Assembly: GCA_963969365.1 (NCBI GenBank)
Contig: OZ017746.1
Coordinates: forward strand, 3,224,001-3,288,000
DNA length: 64,000 nucleotides
Direction of reading: 5' to 3'
DNA from: Asterochloris sp. CNOR1
Lineage: Eukaryota; Chlorophyta; Trebouxiophyceae; Trebouxiales; Trebouxiaceae
The notes beneath the pieces are model-generated. The model saw nothing but the letters and a program-made list of their open reading frames with translations. It was not told where the DNA came from and did not search any database. Shown piece after piece: positions 49,101 through 59,200 of this stretch (the stretch's first letter is position 1; each line of letters begins with the position of its first letter). A program made the translations under genes and the position numbers.

Positions 49101-49350
49101 AACAGTAAATCAAAGGACCCCGCCAGCCCTGCACGATGCAAGGACATGTTAGCTGTGCCTTAAGGAGAGGAAGACAAGCTCACTTCAGCAATGCACTCAC
49201 GTCTGACAGCCCTGCCACATGGTCTGCATGCATGTGAGTGAGAAAGCAGGCAGCTGGCACATTGGTGGATTTCCAGCGCCAGTGGTCTACAGCTACCAGG
49301 CAGCCATGAGCAACTGGCACCAGCCTGCCGTTACCATGGGTGCCCGGCAT
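46188..49350 (-). CDS. DCLRE1B: SNM1B/Apollo-type metallo-beta-lactamase/beta-CASP 5' exonuclease
   Basis: SNM1-family enzymes are 5'-3' exonucleases in crosslink repair, and Apollo also acts at telomeres. Exon 1 (49350-49201, 50 codons) runs from MPGTHGNGRLVPVAHG to FLTHMHADHVAGLSD, with the metal-binding HxHxDH motif close to the N-terminus as in Apollo. Exon 2 (about 49133-48950) holds GPLIYCSQATHQLL and VTLLDADHCP. It joins in phase 0 to GAVMFLFETPYQRILYTGDF, restoring the D-x-x-HCPGA and TGDFR motifs. Then come IDVLYMDNTYC (about 48650), HPGHDIVIGVDSLGKG (about 48250-48205), the beta-CASP segment ARLNRGRPTVAIIASG (about 47720-47670), and FTVPYSLHSSYAELHALVKR with LRPGAVEPIV (about 46940-46850), the conserved SNM1 C-terminal catalytic part. 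A basic tail (SQRKKRAGSSR) follows. The stop at 46188 is the best-fitting frame, though another frame ends at 46154. The ATG was chosen because only a TTG lies upstream in frame. Confidence 0.87.
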
Positions 49351-49461
49351 GAGAGAGAGAACAGTCCTTGACAACAATCAAAGCATGGCGTCTCGGAGGT
49401 CAATGGCGCCTGGTCAAGCGACTTTCGATCTCTGACAGGCTGGCTTGCAAAGCCTGCAAAC
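49351..49461. promoter_or_regulatory. Short shared (bidirectional) promoter interval between SNM1B and an unknown gene
   Basis: The two start codons are 112 bp apart and point away from each other, so both transcripts must initiate in or near this interval. No TATA box or named element was recognised. The regulatory role is inferred from geometry only. Confidence 0.4.
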
Positions 49462-52021
49462 ATGCCATGCCGCAGCCTAGAGAAGCGACGCACTGGCAGC
49501 CAGCGCAGGCCGCAGGCAAAAGCAGAAAAGCTTACTGGTGCCACAACAGATCCTACATATCCAGCAGGCAACAGGGGCGGCAGCAGCAAGTCTGGGATAT
49601 CTGCAGAGGCCCCTGCTGAAGTTGCAGATCCTTTGCAGGTAAGCTGCCATCGTACAATGTCGTCCCATCCAAGGTCTCGCTGATGCCAGGCCTTATGGGC
49701 AGGCGATGATGCTCAGGATCCTGTCGTTGCAGGTCTTTGCCCCCCATGGTCGCAAGGCAATTGCTCTCAGCTTAGCCCTTAACCTGCTCAAGGGAAAAGC
49801 CTCCCACGGCCAGGCATTGCATGGCGGCCTGCAGCCAGCTCCTGCTGATGAGGGCACTGCAGAGTGCCCCCCAGCATGCCTGGCTGGGTGGGACCAGAAC
49901 CTCAGCCCCTGCTCAGACAAGCAGGCAGCTCTGGCACAAGCAGTGCAGCCCAGCTCCCCCCGATCTGCCGCTGGCGACGCACTGAGGCCGCGTCAGCGGC
50001 TCACATTGCGCTCGAATGGCAGAGGTGTAGCGGGTCGGAGGGAGCGGCCACGACGCAGCAAAATCCTCAGCGAGCCGCCAGCTGCACACAGCACTGCACT
50101 GCATGGCCTGGGGCGAGCCCTTGCTGCAGCCTGCGACCGCCAGCAGCCAGCTGCTGGCCTGCAGCAGCAACACCACAGGCACAATGCTTATGGTGCTCGC
50201 CAGCAGCTGCACCGTCACGCCCCCAGTGACCCTGCAGAGTCCAATAGGGTTGCTGAGGGTGCTCTGGCTGGCGCATCCCCTGCCAGTGGTGTGCCGAAAG
50301 GCCTGGGCCCAGCCAGCGCTGGTGAGGCTGGTGACCTGTACCCACAAGACTACTTCCTGCAGCTGAGCGGCAGCATCTTCAGGCTTATCCAGCATGGGCA
50401 CAGGCTGCCAAACCTGGCCAACATGGACCCTGCTGGCAGGGCTCATGTGGTGCAGCGCCTGGTGGCCCAGCTGGCAAGAGGCTGCACAGCGCAGCAGGGC
50501 GCTGCTGTTGCCCAGCCTCCTGCCGGGCAAGATGCCAGTCTGCAGGCCATGGCTGCCAGATGCAAGGCGGAGTCTGCTCTCCAGGCTGCTCAGGAGGCAC
50601 GCCTGGCCGCTCTGCCAGACTTCCAGTGCAGCCCCCTGCCAAAACTGGGACATGGCCCTGCAGCGCAGGCGCAGCTACCACTCATTACGCGCTTGCAGCT
50701 ACCAGCCGCACAGGCAGACCCCAGCTGCTCACAGCTTGGCAGGCCTACCCCTGCTGGGCAGGCACAGTCTGGCAATGCAGCGATCGACCCTGGTGCCGTG
50801 CACATGCTGAGGGCGTCTGGCCAAGCCACCCTTCCAGCTGCCGTCCAGCCCGCAGACTCCCCACAGTCAGAGCGCTTCCTGGACTTCGATTGCATGCATG
50901 TGGCTTGGCAGGGTGTTGATAAAGGTGGGTGCCGGCAGCACAATGTGTTGCTAGGAGCAGGTGGGGGCTTCCACAAAGTCCTCTGCAGCTGTACCTGCTG
51001 CAGTCTTCAGAAGTGTAGACTGCATGCATCATGCATATGCAGGCTGCACATGACCCCTTGAGCGTCATGCAAGCCACCAACGCTGGCTGTCAGCATTCCT
51101 GGCAAGGGTCTCATTCAGCTCCCTCCCGCAGATTGTGACAACCTGGACAGTCCTGGGTTTGACCTCCCCCCTGGCCTCAGGCACCTGGCACGCACAGCTG
51201 CCGCCCCTGATCACCAATGGCACCAGTACGCTGCGTCCCTGATGGACACTCTGCAACATGTTGATGGCAGCGGCAGCCTGCATGGGGACGGCGCTGCAGC
51301 TGTCATGTCCCCTGAGGCTGGCACCAAGGCAGAGGCACCCATCAGTCCCTCCTTTGCTGGTCTCAGCACAGGCAGCGACACCCTGCCAGTCAAGGCCCGG
51401 CTGCAGCAGAGAGGCCCTTGGGAAGCTCTGGAAAGCCCTCAGAGGCATGACAGCTCTCTGCTGCGCAGCTTCGGAGAGCAGGCATCGCCCAGCCTTGGTT
51501 CTGGCTGCAGCAGCCCCCTTCAGGCCTGCCTGACCAGGTCTAATGACAAAGCCCAACTGCAGCTGAGGGGCCCCTGGGAAGCTCTGGGAAGCCCTCAGAG
51601 GCATGACAGTTCTCTGCTGAGCACCTTGAGAGAGCTGGCATCGCCCAGCCTCAGTTCTGGCTGCAGCAGCCCCCCCCCGGCCTGCCTGACCAGCATCCAT
51701 GGCAGGGGCTCCTTCCAGACCCCGCAGCCCAGCATGGGAGCGCTGACCCTGCCAGGCAGCACCTTTGGCGTTCCCAAAGGCGCTGCTTCGCGCGATGAGC
51801 AGCGCCTGCACGTCGGTTTGGACACCCCGCAGGCAGGCACTGCTGTTGAGCACAGCATGCAGCGATCTGGCTGGGCAGGCTTCAGTAGCAGCCCGCTTGA
51901 CAGCGAGGCAGCAGTAGTCTGGCCCTCAGCCCCAGTGCTGCCGCCCATGCGGAGCCTCTCACCCCTTCAGTCCTTGTCGCCATTGGACTCCCCTGGTGGC
52001 AGGTATGATCTGATGCACTGA
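49462..52021 (+). CDS. Uncharacterised 752-residue low-complexity protein
   Basis: Three exons (49462-49638, 49733-50924, 51132-52021) join in phases 0 and 1 and total 2,259 coding bases including TGA, so the model closes exactly. The protein starts MPCRSLEKRRTGSQRRPQAK and is rich in Ala, Gln, Ser and Pro. The best-conserved-looking parts are VFAPHGRKAIALSLALNLL (49733 on), DYFLQLSGSIFRLIQHGHRL (about 50350-50408) and a short acidic/hydrophobic segment, SERFLDFDCMHVAWQG. The last exon contains a 52-residue tandem repeat. It ends in a Ser/Pro-rich tail with SP sites (RSLSPLQSLSPLDSPGG). No known domain was recognised. Head-to-head arrangement with SNM1B hints at co-regulation and possibly a DNA-repair or cell-cycle role, which is inference only. 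Confidence 0.72.
51401..51712 (+). repeat. 156-bp (52-residue) tandem coding repeat
   Basis: Two units start CTGCAGCAGAGAGGCCC (51401) and CTGCAGCTGAGGGGCCC (51557). Both encode RGPWEALxSPQRHDSSLL, then ASPSLxSGCSSP and ACLT. The period is a multiple of three, so duplication kept the frame. Many differences fall at non-matching residues, suggesting some age. Confidence 0.9.
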
Positions 52022-52141
52022 CAAGAACCAATGTGATGCCTTCGCCTGTGCTCCTGCCTGCCTTATGCGACCTAGATTGTGAGCTAGCTCATACAGGATG
52101 TGGCCCTACTCCAGGCAGCCTGGGCGGCTTGCACTGCTGTA

Positions 52142-53075
52142 TCAGCTGCGACAGGACACGCTGGACCCATCCTGAGGCAGGAGGAGGACTTTTGGCCCGT
52201 AGCAGGATGTCAGCTCAGCCCCCAGTTGCCCAGCAGGAGGCTTCTTGCTGCGGCAGGCGCCCAGCATGCCCTGCATGGCTGCAGACGTCGCAAGCACCTC
52301 TTCCCCCCTGGCGTCAAAAACAGCCTTCTGAAACTTCATGTTCCCATGGTTCAAAGTGGACCAGCCTGATGCAGCCTTCACTGCGCTTGAATTGTGACTA
52401 GCAAGCTTTGACATGTGATCCAAGCCCAACTGTTGAAGCCTGAAGAGTTTACCTGAAATGCAGAGTTGCTGAGCACAGTACGGCAGACGCATTCAGGCTG
52501 AGAGGTCTGGCCCATGTAAGGAGTGTTCCTTCTGTTCAGCATCAACAGCTCCACATGTCCGCAAAAGCCCTGTTGTGGCCCTCAGCACCGGCTTGTGGTG
52601 CAGGCATCAGGCCAGGCCTGTGGAAAGGGAAGCCACCGCCTGCTTCACTCAAGCGTTGAATGGCAGGGGGTGTGGCGCAGGGGGTGTTGCGCTCCCTCCT
52701 CTGAGCTGCCAGTCAGCGTCAAGTGTTGCACTGGAAAAGCAAAAGTACTCATTTGAAATTGCCTTGTCAGGCGCTCGCCGCTGTTGGATGCTGCTGGGTG
52801 CAGATGAGCGCTTTCAAAGTCCCGTACCAGGTCACTGCTTGCTGAAGGCACAGCAGTTTTGTGATAGTACAGTTCTCCAAGCCCTGCTTCAATCATTGCT
52901 GCAGCAGTGAGCCCTGTACAGGCCCTGTTGGCATACGAGATCATTATCTGCATCAGAAAGTGAGAGCTCGGAGCACCATACACCGTAGCGGCAGGAGGCT
53001 TAGGCAATCCTGCGAACAATGTTTGGCCGCTTGACTTGACCTTTTTCAGTGTTGGTTTCAGAACCCCTGTACCAA
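52142..53075 (-). CDS. Poorly resolved minus-strand gene, unknown product
   Basis: Two to three coding-like segments lie head-to-head with RRP12. One, near 53070-52960, encodes LKKVKSSGQTLFAGLPKPPA, recalling the repeated (F/L)xxLPxPK motifs of PRCC-like proline-rich proteins. The second (about 52910-52740) includes ASSDLVRDFESAHLHPA. A third (52440-52142) includes STLNHGNMKFQKAVFDARGE and MQGMLGACRSKKP. No ATG-led first exon was fixed. An alternative frame from an ATG at about 53097 (MKAATVHTLDWPPWYRG) stays open for 37 codons and might be a leader or the true start. Family assignment is not supported beyond the short motif. Confidence 0.35.
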
Positions 53076-53210
53076 GGCGGCCAGTCTAATGTATGAACTG
53101 TCGCAGCCTTCATACTGAGTTACCACAGGGGTGCTGTCTTCTAACTCCGTCACATCCACCGCGGCTGCTTTTGATTGAACAGGCGGACTGTGACCTGAAC
53201 TGTGCTGGGG

Positions 53211-56200
53211 ATGGAGGTGGACCCTCCTCCTCAAGCAGTGGGATTTGCTGATGAGATCCTGAACAGGCACCGCCACTCGCAGCAGCCTGCGTCCCAGCAG
53301 CTGTGCGCAGTTGTTGGCGCAGTCTTGGAGGTGGTGCAGGCAGCAGGCCTGCAGCCCAGCCCCACTGCCATCTTTGCTGCTGTAATGTCAGCCCTGGAGA
53401 ACCCAGAGACGCAGGCATCTGCAGAGGTAGGCATACACTGCCGTTTCGCACAGAGCAACCTGAGCATGATCTGCAGCCTCCCGATCTTACCTTTCCCCTT
53501 TTCCAGTACACCTGCAGGTGGTGGCAGCCATGTGCACGCTGCTGGATGCCGCGCTGGGGCGTACACCCAATGCAGTGCTGCGTTCAAAAGCAGGGCCCTC
53601 CTCAGCCATCCTGAACAGCATCTTAGAGCGCCATGGGCAGGAGGTATGCTACCTGCATCCTCCCTGCTGTCCACTGTGTCCTGGCGTACTGTAAATGCTG
53701 CTTCCCCATGGGCAAGGTGTATGCAGATGCTATGCTGCACAAAACGCCTTTGCCTGGACCTTCTGCAATCAGCCGTGTCTGGCTCTGTAGGCCACCGTCG
53801 TGCGCCCAGCCCTGGGCAGCCTGGGCCAGGTCACTGCTGCAGTGGAGCCCGTGGAATGGCCCTCAGCAGCGCGCCCCTTCGCCCAGCTCCTGCGCTACAG
53901 CCTGGATAGGCGCCCCAAAGTCCGCAAGCGTGCTCAGGCAGCAGTCCTGAACGTGCTGGCAGCTGCACGGGGGACCTCGGCCTTGCCGTCCGCCAGCGAA
54001 GCCGTGCTGAAAGGTGTGTATCAGGTCTTGTGGTCAGTGGCAGCCAGTCGAAGCACACAAGCAACACTTTTGGGCTCTTTGATGAGCCATTTATCCAGTG
54101 TTGACTGGCACTTGAGGCACTGACTGAAGGCGGTTCCTGCAGTGGCTCAGGGTGTTCTACCAGGGCCGGAGGCGGCAGCAAAGGCTGCAGCAGCTGCTCC
54201 CAACAAGAAGCGGCAGCAGGCAGAGGCTGCCATCACGCAGGCAGTCGCAGATGCACTGCACCTGATCAGCCTGATTCGCCAGGTTGTGGTCCTGTTGTCA
54301 GGTGGGCTCCTTCCCTTCAGCTCAGCCAACATGAGACTGACCTGGTAAACTCCAGCTGCACTGTACGTTCCTGTCACAGCGCTTACAATGGCAAAGCTTG
54401 GAGTACCCCTGTCTCCAGGATGCCGTTTTGTTGCACAGCTGGCTGAACCTGCTGTGCCTCAATGTAGGCAACGCAGTGGGGCAGTTGGCCAGCATACTGC
54501 TGAAGCTGTACGTCCTGCAGCAGCCTCTGCTGTCGCGGGCAGTCACCGAGACCCTGCAGGCGCTGGTCAGTGCAGCCACCCCGCCAGTCACAGCTCCAGT
54601 CCTGGCTGAGCTGCTGCAGCAGGTGCTGGCGCTGGAGGTGGCCTGGAACAGGAAAGATGCCGACTCTGTGCTGGCCCTGACACAGCTGATTGAGGCAGGG
54701 TATACCAAGTGAGTGCTGGCTGCTGCTGGGGCCTGTTGTAACCTGTCAACGCGAGTAGATTAGCAAGGACTCCATCCTGTGAATCTCTGTAGGCTGTGCA
54801 TGAGCAGCGCCCAAGACCAGCCTGCCTTCAGTGTCTGAGTCATTGAAACAGAGCCACTCAAGTGTCATGAAGCTGTGGACACGGCCCCTGATGCGGCAGA
54901 CTTCAGCAGCCCACCCAGCTGTTGATGCACTCTTTAAGCGTCGCACAGCCCCTGGCCTGGCTGATGCAGCAAGCTGCCTGACAGCCTCTGATGCCTGAAC
55001 CAGCTGCACTGTAGAGTGGAGCTGTCACAGTGTAGCAATGCTCAGCTCGTCACACAGGTGCTCCCTCTGTGCAGGCTGCACGAGATGAACCCCACCCTGG
55101 CAGCCGCCCGCCTGCCAGCAGCCTTCCATGCCCTGGTGCCCCAGCTGGTGGCAGAGCAGGAGGGGGTGCGATTTGGCACCCAGCAGGCGCTGAAGAACCT
55201 GGTGCATGACTGCCTGAGCAGCCACATGGTCAGCACGGCCGTCAGCCAGGGAACGCTGCGGGGCGGGGGAGTGGCCCCTGCGCAGAGCATTGTTGCTGCT
55301 GTCGCCAGCTCTTTGGGGGCTCGAGGGCAGGATGGGTGGACGCATGCTCTGCCAGGTGGGCTGCACTGTCTGTTAAGATGTGGGCTACAGACGTGTCTGG
55401 TGGCAGTCACCTGTTCCTGCAGCCCAGGCGTGGCTGGACCCTCGTCTTCAGTCCCAGAGCCGTGCCTGATGCTCAAAGACCGCTGTGTCATCCCCTGTAG
55501 CAGCCGTGAAACAGCATGCACAAGCTCTCAAACAGTTGGCTGCATCTGACGCTGTGGCTGTGCCTGTCTGTGCCTGCAGTGGTCGGGGAGCTGCTGGTGA
55601 AGGTGGGGCCCCAGGGGGCGCCGCTGGTGCAGGGCGTGCTCCTGCGGCTGGGGGAGCTCTGTGCAGGAGTCTCAGATGCTGCTGAGGCTGAGGAGGTTGC
55701 TGCACCCCCTGGGGGTTTGGAGGCTGCAGCAGTTGCATCACAGGCTGCTCTTGGGGCTGCCATCAGGCATGTCGGGCCGGAGACTGTGCTGCACCATCTG
55801 CCGCTGAACCTGCTAGAGGTGAGCGATGGTTGAGCAATTGCACAGGATCCCCGTGAGCACACATGCAGCGCAGCATGTGTGCTCACAACACACCACATGC
55901 AGCACCAGTAGTCCGCTATGCATTGTCCATCTTGAAAATTTGTGCAGAGGGCGGCAAGTTGCTGCACCAACTCATGTTTGACAAGCAGTAAGCTGTGGCC
56001 AGGCTGCTCATTGCCGACTTGTGAGAAATCAGCTTGTCCAGGCTAGCTGTCTGCGTGCAGGCTCTGGAAGGCAAGGGGGAGGCCCGCACATGGCTGATCC
56101 CACTGCTGCGGCAGCATGTCTCTGGGGCGCACTTGACGTTTTGGTGCCAGACTTTGCTGCCTCTGGCAAGCAGCATGGGGAGTCGTGCAGCTGCTGCGGG

Positions 56201-59200
56201 ACAAGATCCTCAAAGGAGGTGAGGCTGGTGAAGTGACAGTCACGCCACGGTTGTGGCTGCCTTCCTACAGCTTGCATTGCAGGTCGCTGAGAATCTGCAA
56301 CAGCGCACGTTGGACTAGGGTCCAGTGTGATGCAGCAGTTGATGTGGCCCGGTCAAAGATTCCTGGTCTCACTGGCAGTCTGATCACGTGCTGCAGAACG
56401 GAGAGCTTGAAGTGCAGAGCTCTCGAGCTGCAGCTGTGGGAGACGCTGCCCTCCTTCTGTGACTGGGCTCAGGACACTGCAGAGGCTTTCAGGTGAGGCT
56501 TTGCACATACAAATGCTGCTTATGCATCCCAGATGTGCACGGCATGTCCGTGTATGGTGACGCCGATGACGAGAAACCACATTCACAAGCTCCAACCAAT
56601 GCAAAAGCAAGTGCGGATCGAATTCTTACCTATTCTGAGGCGCCGTCTGCATCACTCCCAGTATTTTGCTGTCTGGCATCCTGATTGCTTGTCAACAGCT
56701 GCTGCCCAGCCTGTGATGAGAATCCTAACGTTGTTGAGAACCTAGCATGCCCAGCATGTGCGGACACAACTTTGTCACTACCACTGAGGCTGGCAGCAGC
56801 AACAGCACCTACAGAGTCATCTTCCCCTGTCACTGGTGCCTGCATGACGCCTGTGTTCGGGTGCCTGCAGGCGCCACGCTCGCAGCATCGGCGCAGCCTT
56901 TGACAAGCGGGGGGATCTGCGCATTATTATAGCCAACAGCCTAGAGCGGCTCTGCCTGCAGAACAGGCAGGCGCTCAAGGTGAGTCTCTCAGCTCAGGAA
57001 GCTGACCCTTTGGCCAGCCTGCATGGGGTGCAGCATAGGGTTCAGCATAGGGTTCAGCATAAGGCATGAGCTGGAGTTTGAATGCTGCCCCGCTGGGGGT
57101 GCAGAGGGAGGGGGGGCTAGGGGGGATTGGGCGCAGGTCACCGCAACTGTACAGTCCACCCATGTATCAATACCAGCGCACTCCATTTCTTTCCCACTCG
57201 AGAACAGCGGGCTCCCCAACTGGCCAAGCTGCACTGGGACCATTTCACATCCTCTGTCCCTCACCTCTGCACATCATGCTCGCCACTGCACAGCTGCCTT
57301 ACCGTCGAGGACCGTCTCAATGTCATCCTGCTCTGTGCAGGCTGGGGGTGTCACAGAGGGCATTGGCTTCTCCGAGCCAGCTGGCATCCGGCTGTTGCCG
57401 GGAGAAGATGATGTGGATGAGCCTGCTGCTGCTGCAGCAGATGTGGAGGTGCCGTCCCACTACACAGTCAAGGTAGCTCAAAGGTAGGCTACCACATGGC
57501 ATCTGCTTTTTGTGCTGCAATATCTGTGGTCCTCAGCAGGCGTCACTCAAATGCCTGATGTGCAGCTAGTGCCATGTCACTCCTCCCGGGCTCACTCCGT
57601 GAAGCAATGCTTGTTACAGCTGCCATGACAGTCATGCCGTGCTCTGGCAGACCCAAGGTGAGAGCTGCAGCAACAGTTGTCTTGTGCCCTGCAGAAATGC
57701 GCAAGCACTGCGTGACTTCGCTCGCAACTGGCTGCCCCTGCTGTTCAACGCCTTCGTGGTGGCATCAGGGCAGGAGCGACCGCGCTACGCAGCCGCCATC
57801 GCCGCCTACTCCATGTTGACAGATGCCACTGTGCTCAGCCACTTCTTCCGGGAGGTGGTCAAGAAGCTGCTCAAAGTGAGACTGCTGCAGTTGCAGCTGC
57901 AGCTCAGGCTGCACAGTGCCAGGCACAGCACAGGCTCAGGTTGTGGCGTGGCGTCTGCAGATCTCGGGAAGCCACTGTGCACCACTGTCTAGCACAGCTC
58001 AAGGTCACCATGTGAAGTGGCGTCTGCAGAGTCTTTCAGCCAGATTCTCAGCGCGCTTCTTAGTATGGCCTGTTGCGTCGAAAGCAAGTGTTTGCATGCT
58101 GCACTGCCCACGCTCACCCCGCTGGTGCAGGTGACGGCAGATGCAGCTGCTGACCTGCCGCCCCCAGATGCCCTGAAGGAGGGTGGGGACTCTGCCAGTC
58201 AGCGCAAGTGCACCTTCATGGAGCTGGCCCTGTGCCTGGCACCTGGCCTGAGTGTGGCAGGCATCGAAATCCTGTACAAGGCCATCAAGCCAGCGCTGCA
58301 GGTTGGCAGCAGCTGCCTGTGCCTGCAATTCATGGATTCTTGCCAAGGTCTTTGGGAGCCATTCTATATGTTGGGCATCAACCTGTCACCAGCTGGGCTG
58401 GCCTGACTAGCACAGGAGCACCAGTGACATACACAAGCTCTGAAAATTCAGCTGCCAGCAGGCACTGTGACCTGTCGCTTACCATGTCTCGCTAGGGTCT
58501 GCGCTGGCCGCAGTGGCGGCAGGCAGGCAGGCGGCTGTGGCCGGCTCTTGCATGGCAGCAGGAGCCGCTGGTGGCCAGCATGCTCAAGCATTGCTTTACG
58601 ACAAATGCTGTGCACGATTGCCTGCTCAGCTGCAAGTCCCACTTGGGTCTGCAGGAGCGGGACCAGGCAGTGCAGAAGAAGGCCTACAAGGTGCTGGCCT
58701 ACATCTGCGAGCACAGGCCGGACTTCCTGTTGCCCCATTTTGGCGAGGTCCTGGCAGAGCTACAGGCCGGCGTGACATCATCCATGTCGGCTGCCAAGCG
58801 CTTCCGTCTGCGATGCCTGAAGGCAGTCATCCTGCTGCTGGAGGGGCCCCAGGGCAGCCAGCTGCTGGGTGGGGCTGTCACCAATGGGGGCGAAGGGGCT
58901 GATGGGCCTGAGCACCAGCAGGTGGGCCCTGGTGTGACCTGTGAAGCTCTGACGGGGCTTGCCAAGCCTGCTGTGTGCTGCTGGTGATGCAGAGACTGAG
59001 GTGGCTGAAGCAGGAGGTGCTGTCCTCAAATTACCTAGCGTCCTTAAGCACCAGCAGATGGGTTGTGCTTGGAGCAGTGCTCCCCTGGCGGGGGCTTACC
59101 GGCTGCTGCCAATACATGCCCTGCGCGTTGCTTCAAGCAAGGGGTCTGGCTGACAGCTAGCCTTTGAGCCTGCCTGTAGCCAAGACCAGGCACGGCAGCT

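Noticed and set aside
49201-49350. Generic beta-lactamase or RNase Z for the minus-strand hydrolase
   Set aside because: The early THMHADH, the DADHCPGA splice product, YTGDFR, LYMDNTYC and VPYSLHSSYAEL together match the SNM1/Apollo beta-CASP nucleases.
57032-57062. TAGGGTT-containing repeat resembling an interstitial telomere
   Set aside because: The unit is 12 bp (AGCATAGGGTTC), not a 6- or 7-bp telomere unit, and there are only two to three copies inside an RRP12 intron.
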